Source: Pseudomonas oryzihabitans (GTDB lineage Bacteria; Pseudomonadota; Gammaproteobacteria; Pseudomonadales; Pseudomonadaceae). Taken from it: 64,000 nt of DNA. Position numbers and translations under genes: made by a program. The DNA lies in contig NZ_CP102428.1 in the NCBI RefSeq assembly GCF_024652905.1, positions 1,810,501 to 1,874,500 of the forward strand, given 5' to 3'. Shown here in pieces: positions 55,291 to 64,000 of this stretch; position 1 is the first letter of the stretch; each line of letters starts with the position of its first letter. The notes beneath the pieces are model-generated. The model did no database searches. It worked only from the letters and a program-made list of their open reading frames with translations, and was not told the DNA's origin.

Positions 55291-56535
55291 ATGAATCTGC
55301 CCATTCGCCACCTGCCGCCTGCCCGCACGGAAAGCCCGGACTACGAACAACTGGCTGCCCGCTTCCGCCCGATCTTTACCCGCATCGCCGAGGGTGCCCT
55401 GGAGCGCGAACGCAACCGCAACCTGCCCTATGCCCCCATCGCCTGGCTCAAGGAGGCCGGCTTCGGTGCCGTGCGGGTGCCCGTGGCATTCGGTGGCGCC
55501 GGCGCCAGTCTGCCGCAACTGGTCCAACTGCTGATCGAGCTGGCGGCTGCCGACAGCAATTTGCCCCAGGCCCTGCGCGGCCACTTCGCCTTTGTCGAGG
55601 ACCGCCTCAACGCCCACGCCAGTGCCTCCCAGCAGATCTGGTTCGAGCGCTTCGTCGCCGGTGACCTGGTGGGCAATGCCTGGACCGAGATCGGCACGGT
55701 CAAGCTTGGCGAGGTCATCACCCGGGTCAGCCGTAAGGACGGCGAGTGGCGTCTCAACGGCACCAAGTACTACAGCACCGGCAGCCTGTTCGCCGACTGG
55801 ATCGACGTCTACGCCCAGCGTGACGACACCGGCGGGGACGTCATCGCCGCCATTCGCACCGACCAACCAGGCGTGCGTCAGTCCGACGACTGGGACGGCT
55901 TCGGCCAGCGCACCACGGCCAGCGGCACCTCGGTGTTCGAAGATGTCGTCGTGGAACCCGACAACCTCATCGACTTCGCTACCCGTTTCAAGTACCAGAC
56001 CGCCTTCTACCAGTTGGTGCTGCTGGCGGTGATCACCGGCAGCGGCCAGGCGGCCGTGCGCGAATTCGCCGGTGAAGTGCGCGGTCGTACCCGGATATAC
56101 AGCCACGGCAATGCCAGCGCGGCCAGTGCCGACCCTCAGGTGCAACAGGTGGTCGGCAAGGCCTCGGCCTTCGTCTATGCCGCCGAGGCGGCGACCCTGG
56201 CAGCCGCCGTTGCGGCCCAGGCCGCCTTCGAGGCCCGCTATGCCGGGGACCCTGCCGCCGAGCACGACGCCAACGTGGCGGCGGAACTGGAATCGGCCCA
56301 GGCGCAATCGGCGGTCGCCGAGCTGGTACTGCGCGCCACCAGCGATCTGTTCAATGCCCTGGGCGCCTCGGCCACCAGCACCCGCAAGGGACTCGATCGC
56401 CACTGGCGCAACGCCCGCACCGCCGCCTCGCACAATCCGCTGATCTACAAGGAGCGCATCGTCGGCGTCTGGCAGATCGAGGGCAGCGAACCGCCCTTCG
56501 TCTGGCAGATCGGCGGCGGCAGCAAGCAGGGCTGA
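55291..56535 (+). CDS. SfnB-family acyl-CoA dehydrogenase-like flavin oxidoreductase
   Basis: A 414-residue protein of the acyl-CoA dehydrogenase fold, in the SfnB/DszC-type branch used in sulfur acquisition. Family strands are LIELAAADSNLPQALRGHF, TGSLFADWIDVY and GVWQIEGSEPP (short parts). These enzymes use reduced FMN and O2 to oxidise organosulfur compounds. It is preceded by a 186-bp gap with no recognised regulator site, and followed by a perfect 20-bp hairpin. Assignment to SfnB versus SfnC relies on resemblance from memory. Confidence 0.8.
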   Translation: MNLPIRHLPPARTESPDYEQLAARFRPIFTRIAEGALERERNRNLPYAPIAWLKEAGFGAVRVPVAFGGAGASLPQLVQLLIELAAADSNLPQALRGHFAFVEDRLNAHASASQQIWFERFVAGDLVGNAWTEIGTVKLGEVITRVSRKDGEWRLNGTKYYSTGSLFADWIDVYAQRDDTGGDVIAAIRTDQPGVRQSDDWDGFGQRTTASGTSVFEDVVVEPDNLIDFATRFKYQTAFYQLVLLAVITGSGQAAVREFAGEVRGRTRIYSHGNASAASADPQVQQVVGKASAFVYAAEAATLAAAVAAQAAFEARYAGDPAAEHDANVAAELESAQAQSAVAELVLRATSDLFNALGASATSTRKGLDRHWRNARTAASHNPLIYKERIVGVWQIEGSEPPFVWQIGGGSKQG

Positions 56536-56549
56536 CGTCGAGTGACCAC

Positions 56550-56593
56550 CTGAATGCACAACGGCAACCCCAAGGTTGCCGTTGTGCATTCAG
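56550..56593. terminator. Perfect 20-bp hairpin between convergent genes
   Basis: CTGAATGCACAACGGCAACC is followed by loop CCAA and its exact complement. It sits between the SfnB-like gene and the convergent PAS-MCP gene and so may terminate both, though no T-run is seen. Confidence 0.7.
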
Positions 56594-56602
56594 CGCGCTG
56601 GA

Positions 56603-57919
56603 TCAATTCGACAGCTGGCGGGCGAACCGTCCCACGGCCCCAACCACCCGCTGGGCGCCGTCCTGGATCTCCACGATCACCTGCCCGGCCTGCCCGGCCA
56701 GTTCCAGGCCCTGCTCGGCCTGGCGCCGGCCATTCTCGATCACCGTCACCGCTTCGCCGGCCAGTTGCTGGTTCTGTTGCACCACCCCGACGATCTCCTC
56801 GGTCGCCTTGCTGGTGCGCGAGGCCAGTTGCCGGACCTCGTCGGCCACCACGGCGAAGCCGCGGCCCTGCTCGCCGGCCCGGGCCGCTTCGATGGCCGCG
56901 TTGAGTGCCAGCAGGTTGGTCTGCTCGGCGATGCCGCTGATGGTCTTGATAATGGTGCCGATCACCTGGGACTGATTGTCCAGCGCCTCGATGCCCTTCA
57001 CCGCCTCGTGCATCTGGGTAGCCAGGGCACGCATGACGTCCACCGTCTGCTGCGCCACTGCCGCGCCTTTGCGGGCGGTGTCATCGGTATGCCGGGAAGT
57101 CTCGAAGGCCACGCTGGCGGCTTCGGACACCGCTTGCTCCTGGTGAACCTGATCGGTGATCACGGTGGCGAACTTGACCACCTTGTACAGGCGATCATGG
57201 GCATCGATCACCGGGTTGTAGGAGGCTTCCAGCCAGACATCGCGACCGTGGGCATCCAGCCGTTTGAAGCGATCCACGACGAATTCGCCGCGACGCAGGC
57301 GCGCCCAGAACTGCCCATAGGCGTCGGAGTTGGCCTCGGCTGGCTCGCAGAACAGCCGGTGGTGCTTGCCCTTGATCTGCGCCAGGGAATAACCCATGGC
57401 CTGCAGGAATCGGTCATTGGCATCGAGCACCTCGCCGTCGAGGTTGAACTCGATGACCGCCGTGGAGCGACGCAGGGCCTTGAGCAGGCTTTCGTGCTCG
57501 CGGGAGGTTTCGATGGTTCGAGTCAGGTTATTGCAGAACAACCGAAAGCGCGTCACCTGGCCCTGGCTATCATGGAAGGGATGCAGGATGCCTCTTAACC
57601 AGGCTTCCTGGCCGTCGCCACGCAGGAGATGCAGGGCACCGCTGTAGGGCTCACCGCGACTCAGACTCTGCTGCAGGCGCCGGCTGTACTCCTGGTTCCG
57701 AACGTGTCCCGGAATCAGCTCGGCCAGGGGGCGACCCAGCAAATCCGCGGCCCGCAGCCCCATCTCCTTTTCGAAATTGGCGTTCACGGAGGTGATGCAC
57801 CCCCTGGCGTCCAGCTCCAGGCCGATCATCTCCACATCGAGTTCGGCCTTCAGTCGCTTGAAGGAATCCACCTGCTCGCGGAGACGCTGCAATTCTTGTT
57901 TTAGTCCCTTGTTAAACAT
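56603..57919 (-). CDS. BdlA-like PAS-PAS methyl-accepting protein
   Basis: A 438-residue cytosolic MCP. Two PAS domains lie at about 25-140 ([14 protein letters not shown]) and about 150-265 ([15 protein letters not shown]), then a short MCP hairpin with [28 protein letters not shown] (short parts). There is no membrane helix or HAMP. The layout is that of BdlA, which controls biofilm dispersion in P. aeruginosa in response to c-di-GMP-linked signals. The start at 57919 follows AGGGG; a longer ATG start is possible. It lies between the two sfn-like oxidoreductase genes but on the opposite strand. Confidence 0.86.
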   Translation of the reverse strand: MFNKGLKQELQRLREQVDSFKRLKAELDVEMIGLELDARGCITSVNANFEKEMGLRAADLLGRPLAELIPGHVRNQEYSRRLQQSLSRGEPYSGALHLLRGDGQEAWLRGILHPFHDSQGQVTRFRLFCNNLTRTIETSREHESLLKALRRSTAVIEFNLDGEVLDANDRFLQAMGYSLAQIKGKHHRLFCEPAEANSDAYGQFWARLRRGEFVVDRFKRLDAHGRDVWLEASYNPVIDAHDRLYKVVKFATVITDQVHQEQAVSEAASVAFETSRHTDDTARKGAAVAQQTVDVMRALATQMHEAVKGIEALDNQSQVIGTIIKTISGIAEQTNLLALNAAIEAARAGEQGRGFAVVADEVRQLASRTSKATEEIVGVVQQNQQLAGEAVTVIENGRRQAEQGLELAGQAGQVIVEIQDGAQRVVGAVGRFARQLSN

Positions 57920-58130
57920 GACACGCCCCTGGTCGGGAGATTGAGTTAACTCGGTGTCGGCAGCCAATAGTCAGGTCTTAAACTCGATGGTCAAGGAAAT
58001 GACCAGGCGGTCGGAATGCAAGATGGATGGCATGGAGCCATTAACTAATAACAAAAAAATATTTCAAACCAGGGCTTACTCAGCATTACGTTCTAACGCC
58101 TGCCAGATCAGTCTACGCTAAGAGCTCCCC

Positions 58131-59297
58131 ATGTCCGACTCCCTGCTGGAACCACTCGCGCCCCTGCTGACCCTGTTCGCCGCCACGGCCGCGGAACGGG
58201 ATCGTCAGGGTGGTACCCCCAAAACCGAGCGGGACGCCCTGCGCCAGAGTGGCCTGCTGGCCATGAGCATTCCCGTCGAACTGGGGGGCCTGGGCGCGCC
58301 CTGGGACCAGACGCTGGAGGCGGTGCGTCGACTGGCCCGGGTCGACAGCTCCCTGGCCCATGTCTTCGGCTTCCACCATCTGCTGCTGGCCACCGCCCAG
58401 CTGTTCGGCCAGCCCGCGCAATGGCGTCCCTGGCTGGAAAGCACCGCCCGCGACACCCTGTTCTGGGGTAACGCCCTTAATCCCCTGGATCGCCGTACCC
58501 TCGCACGCCGCAGCGGCGACGCCTGGCAGGTGGATGGCCAAAAGAGCTTTTGCAGTGGCGCCCTGGACTCCGATCTGCTGCTGCTTTCGGCCCTGGAAAA
58601 CGACGACAACGGGCGCCTGCTGATCGCCGTGGTCCCCACCGGCCGTGCCGGTATCCAGCTGTTCGACGACTGGGACAACAACGGCCAGCGCCAGACCGAC
58701 AGCGGCAGCGCCCGCTTCGACGCCGTGCGTGTCGAACAGCGGGAATGGCTGCTCGACCCCGGCCCCCTGAGCACGCCCTTCGCCTGCCTGCGGCCGCTGC
58801 TGGCCCAGCTGGTCTTCGCCAACATCTTTCTCGGCCTGGCCGAAGGTGCCTTCGCCGAGGCGCGCCGCTACACCACCACCCAGGCGCGCCCCTGGTTCAA
58901 GTCCCCGGCGGCAAGTGCCAACCAAGACCCCTACATCCTGCGTCACTACGGCGAGTTCTGGGTGGCCTTGGAAAGCAGCCGCCTGCTGGTGGAGCGGGCC
59001 AATGGCGCCTTCGCCCAGGCCTGGCAACAGGGACCGGCCCTTACCGCCGAAGTCCGCGGCGAACTGGCCGTCGCCATCGCCACCGCCAAGGTCGCCGCCA
59101 GTCGCCACGGTCTCGATCTCGCCAGTCGGCTGTTCGAAGTCGGCGGCGCCCGGGCCACCGCCGGCGCCCTGCGGCTGGATCGCTACTGGCGCAACCTGCG
59201 CACCCAGACCCTGCACGATCCGCTCGACTACAAGCTGCACGAACTGGGCGACTGGGCCCTCAACGACGTCCTGCCCACCCCCAGCTTCTACTCCTGA
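58131..59297 (+). CDS. sfnC: SfnC-like acyl-CoA dehydrogenase-type monooxygenase
   Basis: A 388-residue acyl-CoA dehydrogenase-fold enzyme that matches the SfnC branch of dimethyl-sulfone/organosulfur metabolism. Family strands include GGLGAPWDQTLEAVRRLARVDSSLAH, DGQKSFCSGALDSD and GGARATAGALRLDRYWRNLRTQTLHDPLDYK (short parts). It is 10 bases before sfnR, so they are cotranscribed. The 211-bp upstream region is AT-rich and I could not recognise a sigma-54 promoter there. Confidence 0.82.
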   Translation: MSDSLLEPLAPLLTLFAATAAERDRQGGTPKTERDALRQSGLLAMSIPVELGGLGAPWDQTLEAVRRLARVDSSLAHVFGFHHLLLATAQLFGQPAQWRPWLESTARDTLFWGNALNPLDRRTLARRSGDAWQVDGQKSFCSGALDSDLLLLSALENDDNGRLLIAVVPTGRAGIQLFDDWDNNGQRQTDSGSARFDAVRVEQREWLLDPGPLSTPFACLRPLLAQLVFANIFLGLAEGAFAEARRYTTTQARPWFKSPAASANQDPYILRHYGEFWVALESSRLLVERANGAFAQAWQQGPALTAEVRGELAVAIATAKVAASRHGLDLASRLFEVGGARATAGALRLDRYWRNLRTQTLHDPLDYKLHELGDWALNDVLPTPSFYS

Positions 59298-59307
59298 GGA
59301 ACCCGCG

Positions 59308-60393
<1,086 letters not shown>

Positions 60394-60466
60394 GCCGGTC
60401 CGCCCAGCTGGGGTACCCGCGTGCCGAGGCGCCCCTTACACTGGGGTTTTGCCCCGCGAGGCCCGC

Positions 60467-61327
60467 ATGACCGCCCGAACCCTGCTGCACCGTCACCCCG
60501 CCCGGCGCGACGATATCGGCGATCTCCAGACCCGGCGCCCGCTGCCGGGTCCCGGCCTGCCCCACCTGGATCCCTTTCTCTTCCTCAATCACCATGGTCC
60601 CCAGGTGTATCCGCCGCACAACGCCGGCCTGCCCTTCGGGCCCCACCCCCATCGCGGATTCGAGACGGTGACCTTCATCCTGGCCGGTTCGCTCGCCCAC
60701 CGCGACAGCGGCGGCCACGAGAGCGTGATCGAAGCCGGTGGCATCCAGTGGATGACCGCTGGCAGCGGCCTGGTCCATGCCGAGCTGTCGCCTGCCACCT
60801 TCAAGCGCGACGGTGGCGACCTGGAGATCCTGCAGCTGTGGATCAATCTCCCCGCTCGCCTCAAGTTCACGCCGCCGGCCTACCACGGCGTCCCGGCTGC
60901 GGACCTGCCGCTGATCGAGGCGGATGACGGCCGGGTACGCCTCCGCCTGGCATCAGGTAGCCATCAGGGCATCCGGGGCGCGGTGGCGACGCCAACCCCC
61001 ATCACCCTGATGACCGTCGAGATCGCGCCAGGGGGCCGCGCCACCCTGCCCGCCCCGTCCGGCGCCACCGTGTTCTGCTACGGCGTCCGTGGCAGCCTGC
61101 AGATCGGTGGCCAGGAAGAAGCGCCGTGGCAGCTGTTCCAGTTCGCCGACGACGGCGACCAGGTCGAAGTCACCAGTCGCGACGGCGCGGTACTGCTCTA
61201 TGGGCATGCGGCGCCCTTTGCCGAACCCATCGTCGCCCACGGCCCCTTCGTCATGAACAGCGCCGAGGAGATCCGCCAGGCAATCCGCGACTATCAGGCG
61301 GGCCTGTTCGGCGAGGTGCCGGAGTGA
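60467..61327 (+). CDS. Pirin family protein
   Basis: A 286-residue bicupin of the pirin family. Metal-binding signature residues are HPHRGFETVT with its two His, then GSGLVHAEL, and a C-terminal LLYGHAAPFAEPIVAHGPFVMNS (short part). Some pirins show quercetinase activity and others act as redox-sensitive regulators. The start at 60467 is preferred to an ATG six codons upstream. It has its own unit, followed by a small FKBP gene after 55 bases. Confidence 0.9.
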   Translation: MTARTLLHRHPARRDDIGDLQTRRPLPGPGLPHLDPFLFLNHHGPQVYPPHNAGLPFGPHPHRGFETVTFILAGSLAHRDSGGHESVIEAGGIQWMTAGSGLVHAELSPATFKRDGGDLEILQLWINLPARLKFTPPAYHGVPAADLPLIEADDGRVRLRLASGSHQGIRGAVATPTPITLMTVEIAPGGRATLPAPSGATVFCYGVRGSLQIGGQEEAPWQLFQFADDGDQVEVTSRDGAVLLYGHAAPFAEPIVAHGPFVMNSAEEIRQAIRDYQAGLFGEVPE

Positions 61328-61382
61328 GTCAGCCATAAGAGCACGCTCAGGCTAGAATCCGGCTTTTGCCGGGAGCGCAGCG

Positions 61383-61724
61383 ATGAGTGACGAAGTGCGG
61401 ATCGAGGATCTGGTAGTGGGTGACGGCAAGGCGGTGGTCAAGGGCGCCTTGATCACCACCCACTACGAGGGCTGGCTGGACGACGGCACCCTGTTCGATT
61501 CGTCCCGTGCCAAAGGGCGGCCCTTCCAGTGCGTGATCGGCACCGGCCGGGTGATCAAGGGCTGGGACCAGGGGCTGATGGGCATGCGGGTGGGCGGCAA
61601 GCGGCGCCTGGAGGTACCGGCGGCGCTCGCCTATGGCGAACGTCAGGTCGGTGCTCTGATCAAGCCGCACTCCAACCTGAGGTTCGAAATCGAGTTGCTG
61701 GAAGTCTTGACGCGGGACGATTGA
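61383..61724 (+). CDS. Small FKBP-type peptidyl-prolyl isomerase
   Basis: A 113-residue single-domain FKBP. Active-site strands are HYEGWLDDGTLFDSS, VIGTGRVIKGWDQGLMGMRVGGK and ALAYGERQ (short parts). There is no signal peptide, so it is cytosolic. It contrasts with the exported FKBP lipoprotein at 13261-14034. The ATG at 61383 follows GGGAGCG. The convergent small coiled-coil gene begins 13 bases after its stop. Confidence 0.9.
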   Translation: MSDEVRIEDLVVGDGKAVVKGALITTHYEGWLDDGTLFDSSRAKGRPFQCVIGTGRVIKGWDQGLMGMRVGGKRRLEVPAALAYGERQVGALIKPHSNLRFEIELLEVLTRDD

Positions 61725-61737
61725 TGCCTGACCGACT

Positions 61738-61926
61738 TCAGTTCGACGCCTTGGTATTCCGGCGTACCAGCTCGAGTTGGGCTTCGAGCACGCTTAGCCG
61801 GGCAAACTCTCGGGTGTAGATGACGAATTGCTCCTGAAAGCTCTGCCGGCTCCGGGCGAGATCCTGTCGATGACTGCGAATTTGCTCTTCGAGAGTCTGC
61901 AGCCGCTGCTGGGTGGTTTGCGTCAT
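61738..61926 (-). CDS. Small coiled-coil protein, unknown
   Basis: A 62-residue protein, nearly all helix and rich in Gln, Arg and Glu, suggesting a coiled coil. The start at 61926 (MTQTTQQRLQTLEEQIRS, short part) follows AAGGAG; an ATG ten codons further out also exists. No family is recognised. It is convergent with the small FKBP gene. It may be a real small protein, but only the good ribosome-binding site and heptad-like pattern support it. Confidence 0.55.
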   Translation of the reverse strand: MTQTTQQRLQTLEEQIRSHRQDLARSRQSFQEQFVIYTREFARLSVLEAQLELVRRNTKASN

Positions 61927-62098
61927 GGCACCTACTCCTTGTGCTTGTGGTGTCAAGCGGACTCTAACCGTGCCCTGACAAATCGAGCTAGAGCCGTTCG
62001 TCGTCCCTTAAACCACCGCTACAGAGCCGTTTCGTCTCGCTGATGCGCTTCCGTGCTGCGTGAAAGGCGCGTTTTTCCTTACCAATCGGTCAAGAAAA

Positions 62099-62130
62099 AA
62101 GGCGACGAACCTCAAGAGGTTCGTCGCCTT
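62099..62130 (-). terminator. Terminator of the GH5 gene
   Basis: On the minus strand a perfect 15-bp stem, AAGGCGACGAACCTC with its complement, is followed by a T-run (TTTTTTC). It lies 21 bases past the stop of the GH5-family gene. Confidence 0.92.
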
Positions 62131-62150
62131 CAGGATAGGCTCAGCGAAAG

Positions 62151-64000
62151 CTAGCGCGGTCCTACCGCCGTGCAACTGTTGCTGGCATCGACGTACTTCT
62201 TCAGGGTCGGCCACTGCGGCCGCTCCACGCCATTGACCGGCTCCACCGCCAGCGCGGCAGTTCCCCAGCCCGGACCCGCCGCCCAGTACGTCAGCGGCAT
62301 GCAGTTCTGCTGCAGGTAGGCCAGCAGATTGTCGGTAGCCGTCAGCCAGCGGCTGTCGCCAGCCGGTACGCCGAACTCGGCGATCATGCCGCGCTTGCCA
62401 TTGCGCTTGAGCCATTCGACGAAGGGCTTGACGCGATTGACCCCCACCTGCGGATCGAAGTTGTTCATGTTCTGCGCGGCGTAGGTGCCACTGCCGTCCT
62501 CATCGAGGTAGACGTTCGCCGCGTAGATGATGTTGTTGGCCGGATCCTTGAGATTGAGCAAGGCATTGCTCGCGCTCGGCCAGTTGGCCGCGCTACCCCA
62601 GGCATTGCCCTGGACGATCACCGGGTGGGTGCGGTCCATGGTACGCACCCCGTCGATGCCGGACTGCGCCGTCACCGGCCAGCTGCTGTCGGCGCCATTG
62701 GGCTTGCCCATGATGTCATAGCCATAGAGCGCGGCATGGTTGCCCCACTGGTAGGCCAGACGGTACATCAGATCCCAGTAGTTGAAGTTGGTGACGGTAC
62801 CGGTGCCGATCAGGGTGCCCTTGTAGCGGCCGCCGTTGTCCAGCGCCAGGATCACCTTCATGTTGTACTTCTTGGCCAGCTCCAGCACCTGGGTGACCTG
62901 CTGGATGTACGCCCCTTCCAGGCTCCCGAAGAAGCGCGTCTGCAGACGTTCCCAGATCACCGGGAAGCGGATCAGCCGTACGCCCTTGGCGCTCCACTGC
63001 TGGAAATGCGCCTCGCCCGGCATGATGTAGTTGACGTTGAGCACCCCTGGCAGGCTCTGGGGCGCGAAGGCGGCACCCGAGAAGTTCAGCCCCACCAGAT
63101 TGAGCTTGGCGCTGTTGGCGGGTGTGCCGGTCGATCCCGTGGGTGTGGCCGTCGAACCGGTGGCGGGCGTGGTGGCACCCGAGGAGCCCGTGCTGCCGCT
63201 GCCGGTCGCAGGCTTCACCTCGGCCACTGGCGTCGTCACGGCCGGCGTCGCACTGCCCGAGTTGCTGCCCGAACTGGTGCTGCCGGTGCTGCCCGTAGAG
63301 CCCGTCGTGGTACCCGGCACCGTCGTCGACGTGCCGGAGGTGGTGGTCCCGGTCTTCAGGGTCTTGGGATAGCCGTAGGCGTTGCCATCGAGCTGCGGGC
63401 TCTCGATGAAGACGCTCATGTTGCTGCCGACGACCTGGGCATAGGTCACCTTGTAGCTCTTGCCATCGGCCGGCGTGATCTGCGCGCCTACCTTGAAGGC
63501 GCCCACGTTGGCGGCCGAGGCCGGAATGGAGAAGCCGGCGGCCTTACGATAGACGCCATGCAGCCAGTCTTCGTTAGTGAAATCATTGATCGCGGTGGTC
63601 ACCCCGGTCGTGGTGGAGCCTCCGGTATTGCCGCCGCCCGTGGCGGGAGCCGCGCCCGAGCTGCCACCGCTGCTCGAACCGGTATTGCCGCTGCTGGAAC
63701 CACCACTGCCGCCGGTGGCACCAGTGCCGCCACCCGTCGCCCCGGTGCCGCTGGCCGGGGTGCTGCCGGTACCGCTGGCGAAGGGACCGATGGCGGTGCA
63801 GCTGCTGTCATCGATGTACTTGCGCAGGGTCGGCCACTGCGGCCGGTCGACGCCATTGATCGGCTCCACCGACAGGAAATAGTTGCCCCAGCCCGGGCCG
63901 GCGGCCCAGTAGGTGGCGGGAATGCAGTTCTGCTTGAGATAGGCCAGCATCCGGTCCATCAATGGCAGCCAACGGGGATCGTTATCCGGCACGCCGAACT
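62151..64000 (-). CDS. Multidomain GH5-family protein, C-terminal part, with degenerate GH5 domain
   Basis: The frame stays open to the last base, so the N-terminus is outside the window. Visible parts in order: the end of a first GH5 domain (63800-64000), a Gly/Ser/Thr linker (about 63600-63780), a module of about 75 residues beginning NDFTNEDWLHG that may bind carbohydrate (63355-63590), a second linker (about 63115-63355), and a whole second GH5 domain (62170-63110). In that domain the acid/base NE of the NEP motif reads GK (62703-62708), the LHN His reads Asp (62838-62840), and HxYLD reads NVYLD. The nucleophile Glu in AEFG (62376-62378) remains. It is probably exported, but the signal is not visible. 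Confidence 0.85.
   Translation of the reverse strand, partial: FGVPDNDPRWLPLMDRMLAYLKQNCIPATYWAAGPGWGNYFLSVEPINGVDRPQWPTLRKYIDDSSCTAIGPFASGTGSTPASGTGATGGGTGATGGSGGSSSGNTGSSSGGSSGAAPATGGGNTGGSTTTGVTTAINDFTNEDWLHGVYRKAAGFSIPASAANVGAFKVGAQITPADGKSYKVTYAQVVGSNMSVFIESPQLDGNAYGYPKTLKTGTTTSGTSTTVPGTTTGSTGSTGSTSSGSNSGSATPAVTTPVAEVKPATGSGSTGSSGATTPATGSTATPTGSTGTPANSAKLNLVGLNFSGAAFAPQSLPGVLNVNYIMPGEAHFQQWSAKGVRLIRFPVIWERLQTRFFGSLEGAYIQQVTQVLELAKKYNMKVILALDNGGRYKGTLIGTGTVTNFNYWDLMYRLAYQWGNHAALYGYDIMGKPNGADSSWPVTAQSGIDGVRTMDRTHPVIVQGNAWGSAANWPSASNALLNLKDPANNIIYAANVYLDEDGSGTYAAQNMNNFDPQVGVNRVKPFVEWLKRNGKRGMIAEFGVPAGDSRWLTATDNLLAYLQQNCMPLTYWAAGPGWGTAALAVEPVNGVERPQWPTLKKYVDASNSCTAVGPR

Noticed and set aside
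57920-58130. Sigma-54 promoter before the sfnC-like gene
   Set aside because: SfnR-type loci often use one, but I found no GG-N10-GC element at the right spacing that I trust.

Overview
The window is high-GC gammaproteobacterial chromosome and looks like a Pseudomonas, perhaps of the P. oryzihabitans/psychrotolerans type. The genus call rests on the prc / EAL-CBS-GGDEF / YkvA / FKBP block, an sfn-type organosulfur block, fadD, hrpA, a second-type chemotaxis operon and a Crc-like A-rich motif; the species is a guess. I see no rRNA, tRNA, CRISPR array or intact insertion sequence. About 50 protein genes are called. The first (apeB) and last (a GH5-family protein) run off the ends.

Layout. 1-6608: the end of apeB, then a PhnR-like regulator divergent from a six-gene ABC-transporter operon, probably for a phosphonate or related organophosphorus compound. 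6647-7094: four ~95-bp hairpin repeats. 7146-14580: quinone oxidoreductase, Prc protease, EAL-CBS-GGDEF protein, small genes and an FKBP lipoprotein. 14644-18816: an Att-like ABC exporter with a CrtC-like lipoprotein. 18941-23147: small genes, including a SnoaL-like gene behind a perfect Zur-type palindrome, TerC, a second hairpin-repeat array, a GreA/GreB-like factor and a DUF1206 membrane protein. 23416-31069: HrpA, an SGNH hydrolase, FadD and a MaoC hydratase, with two copies of a covarying three-helix hairpin element.

31223-46199 is a minus-strand chemotaxis cluster read as MCP-cheY-STAS-cheA-MCP-cheW-MCP-(354-bp gap)-MCP-cheW-cheR-cheD-cheB-DUF1349. A near-consensus sigma-28 promoter precedes it. 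Two receptors carry strictly periodic arrays of about nine and seven HAMP-like units, three receptors end in CheR-tether-like pentapeptides, and CheA has an inserted segment resembling the c-di-GMP-binding MshEN motif. This is the most unusual system in the window.

46263-51960: lactate utilisation (lldR divergent from lldP and the LutABC-type lldEFG), with an LldR-type operator and an A-rich Crc/Hfq-like site. 52021-52290: a third hairpin array. 52301-60393: a MEKHLA/PAS protein, a YncE-like lipoprotein, RNase Z, two SfnB/SfnC-like flavin oxidoreductases flanking a BdlA-like PAS-MCP, and SfnR. 60467-64000: pirin, a small FKBP, a small coiled-coil protein, and the C-terminal part of a secreted-type GH5 protein whose visible GH5 domain has lost several catalytic residues.
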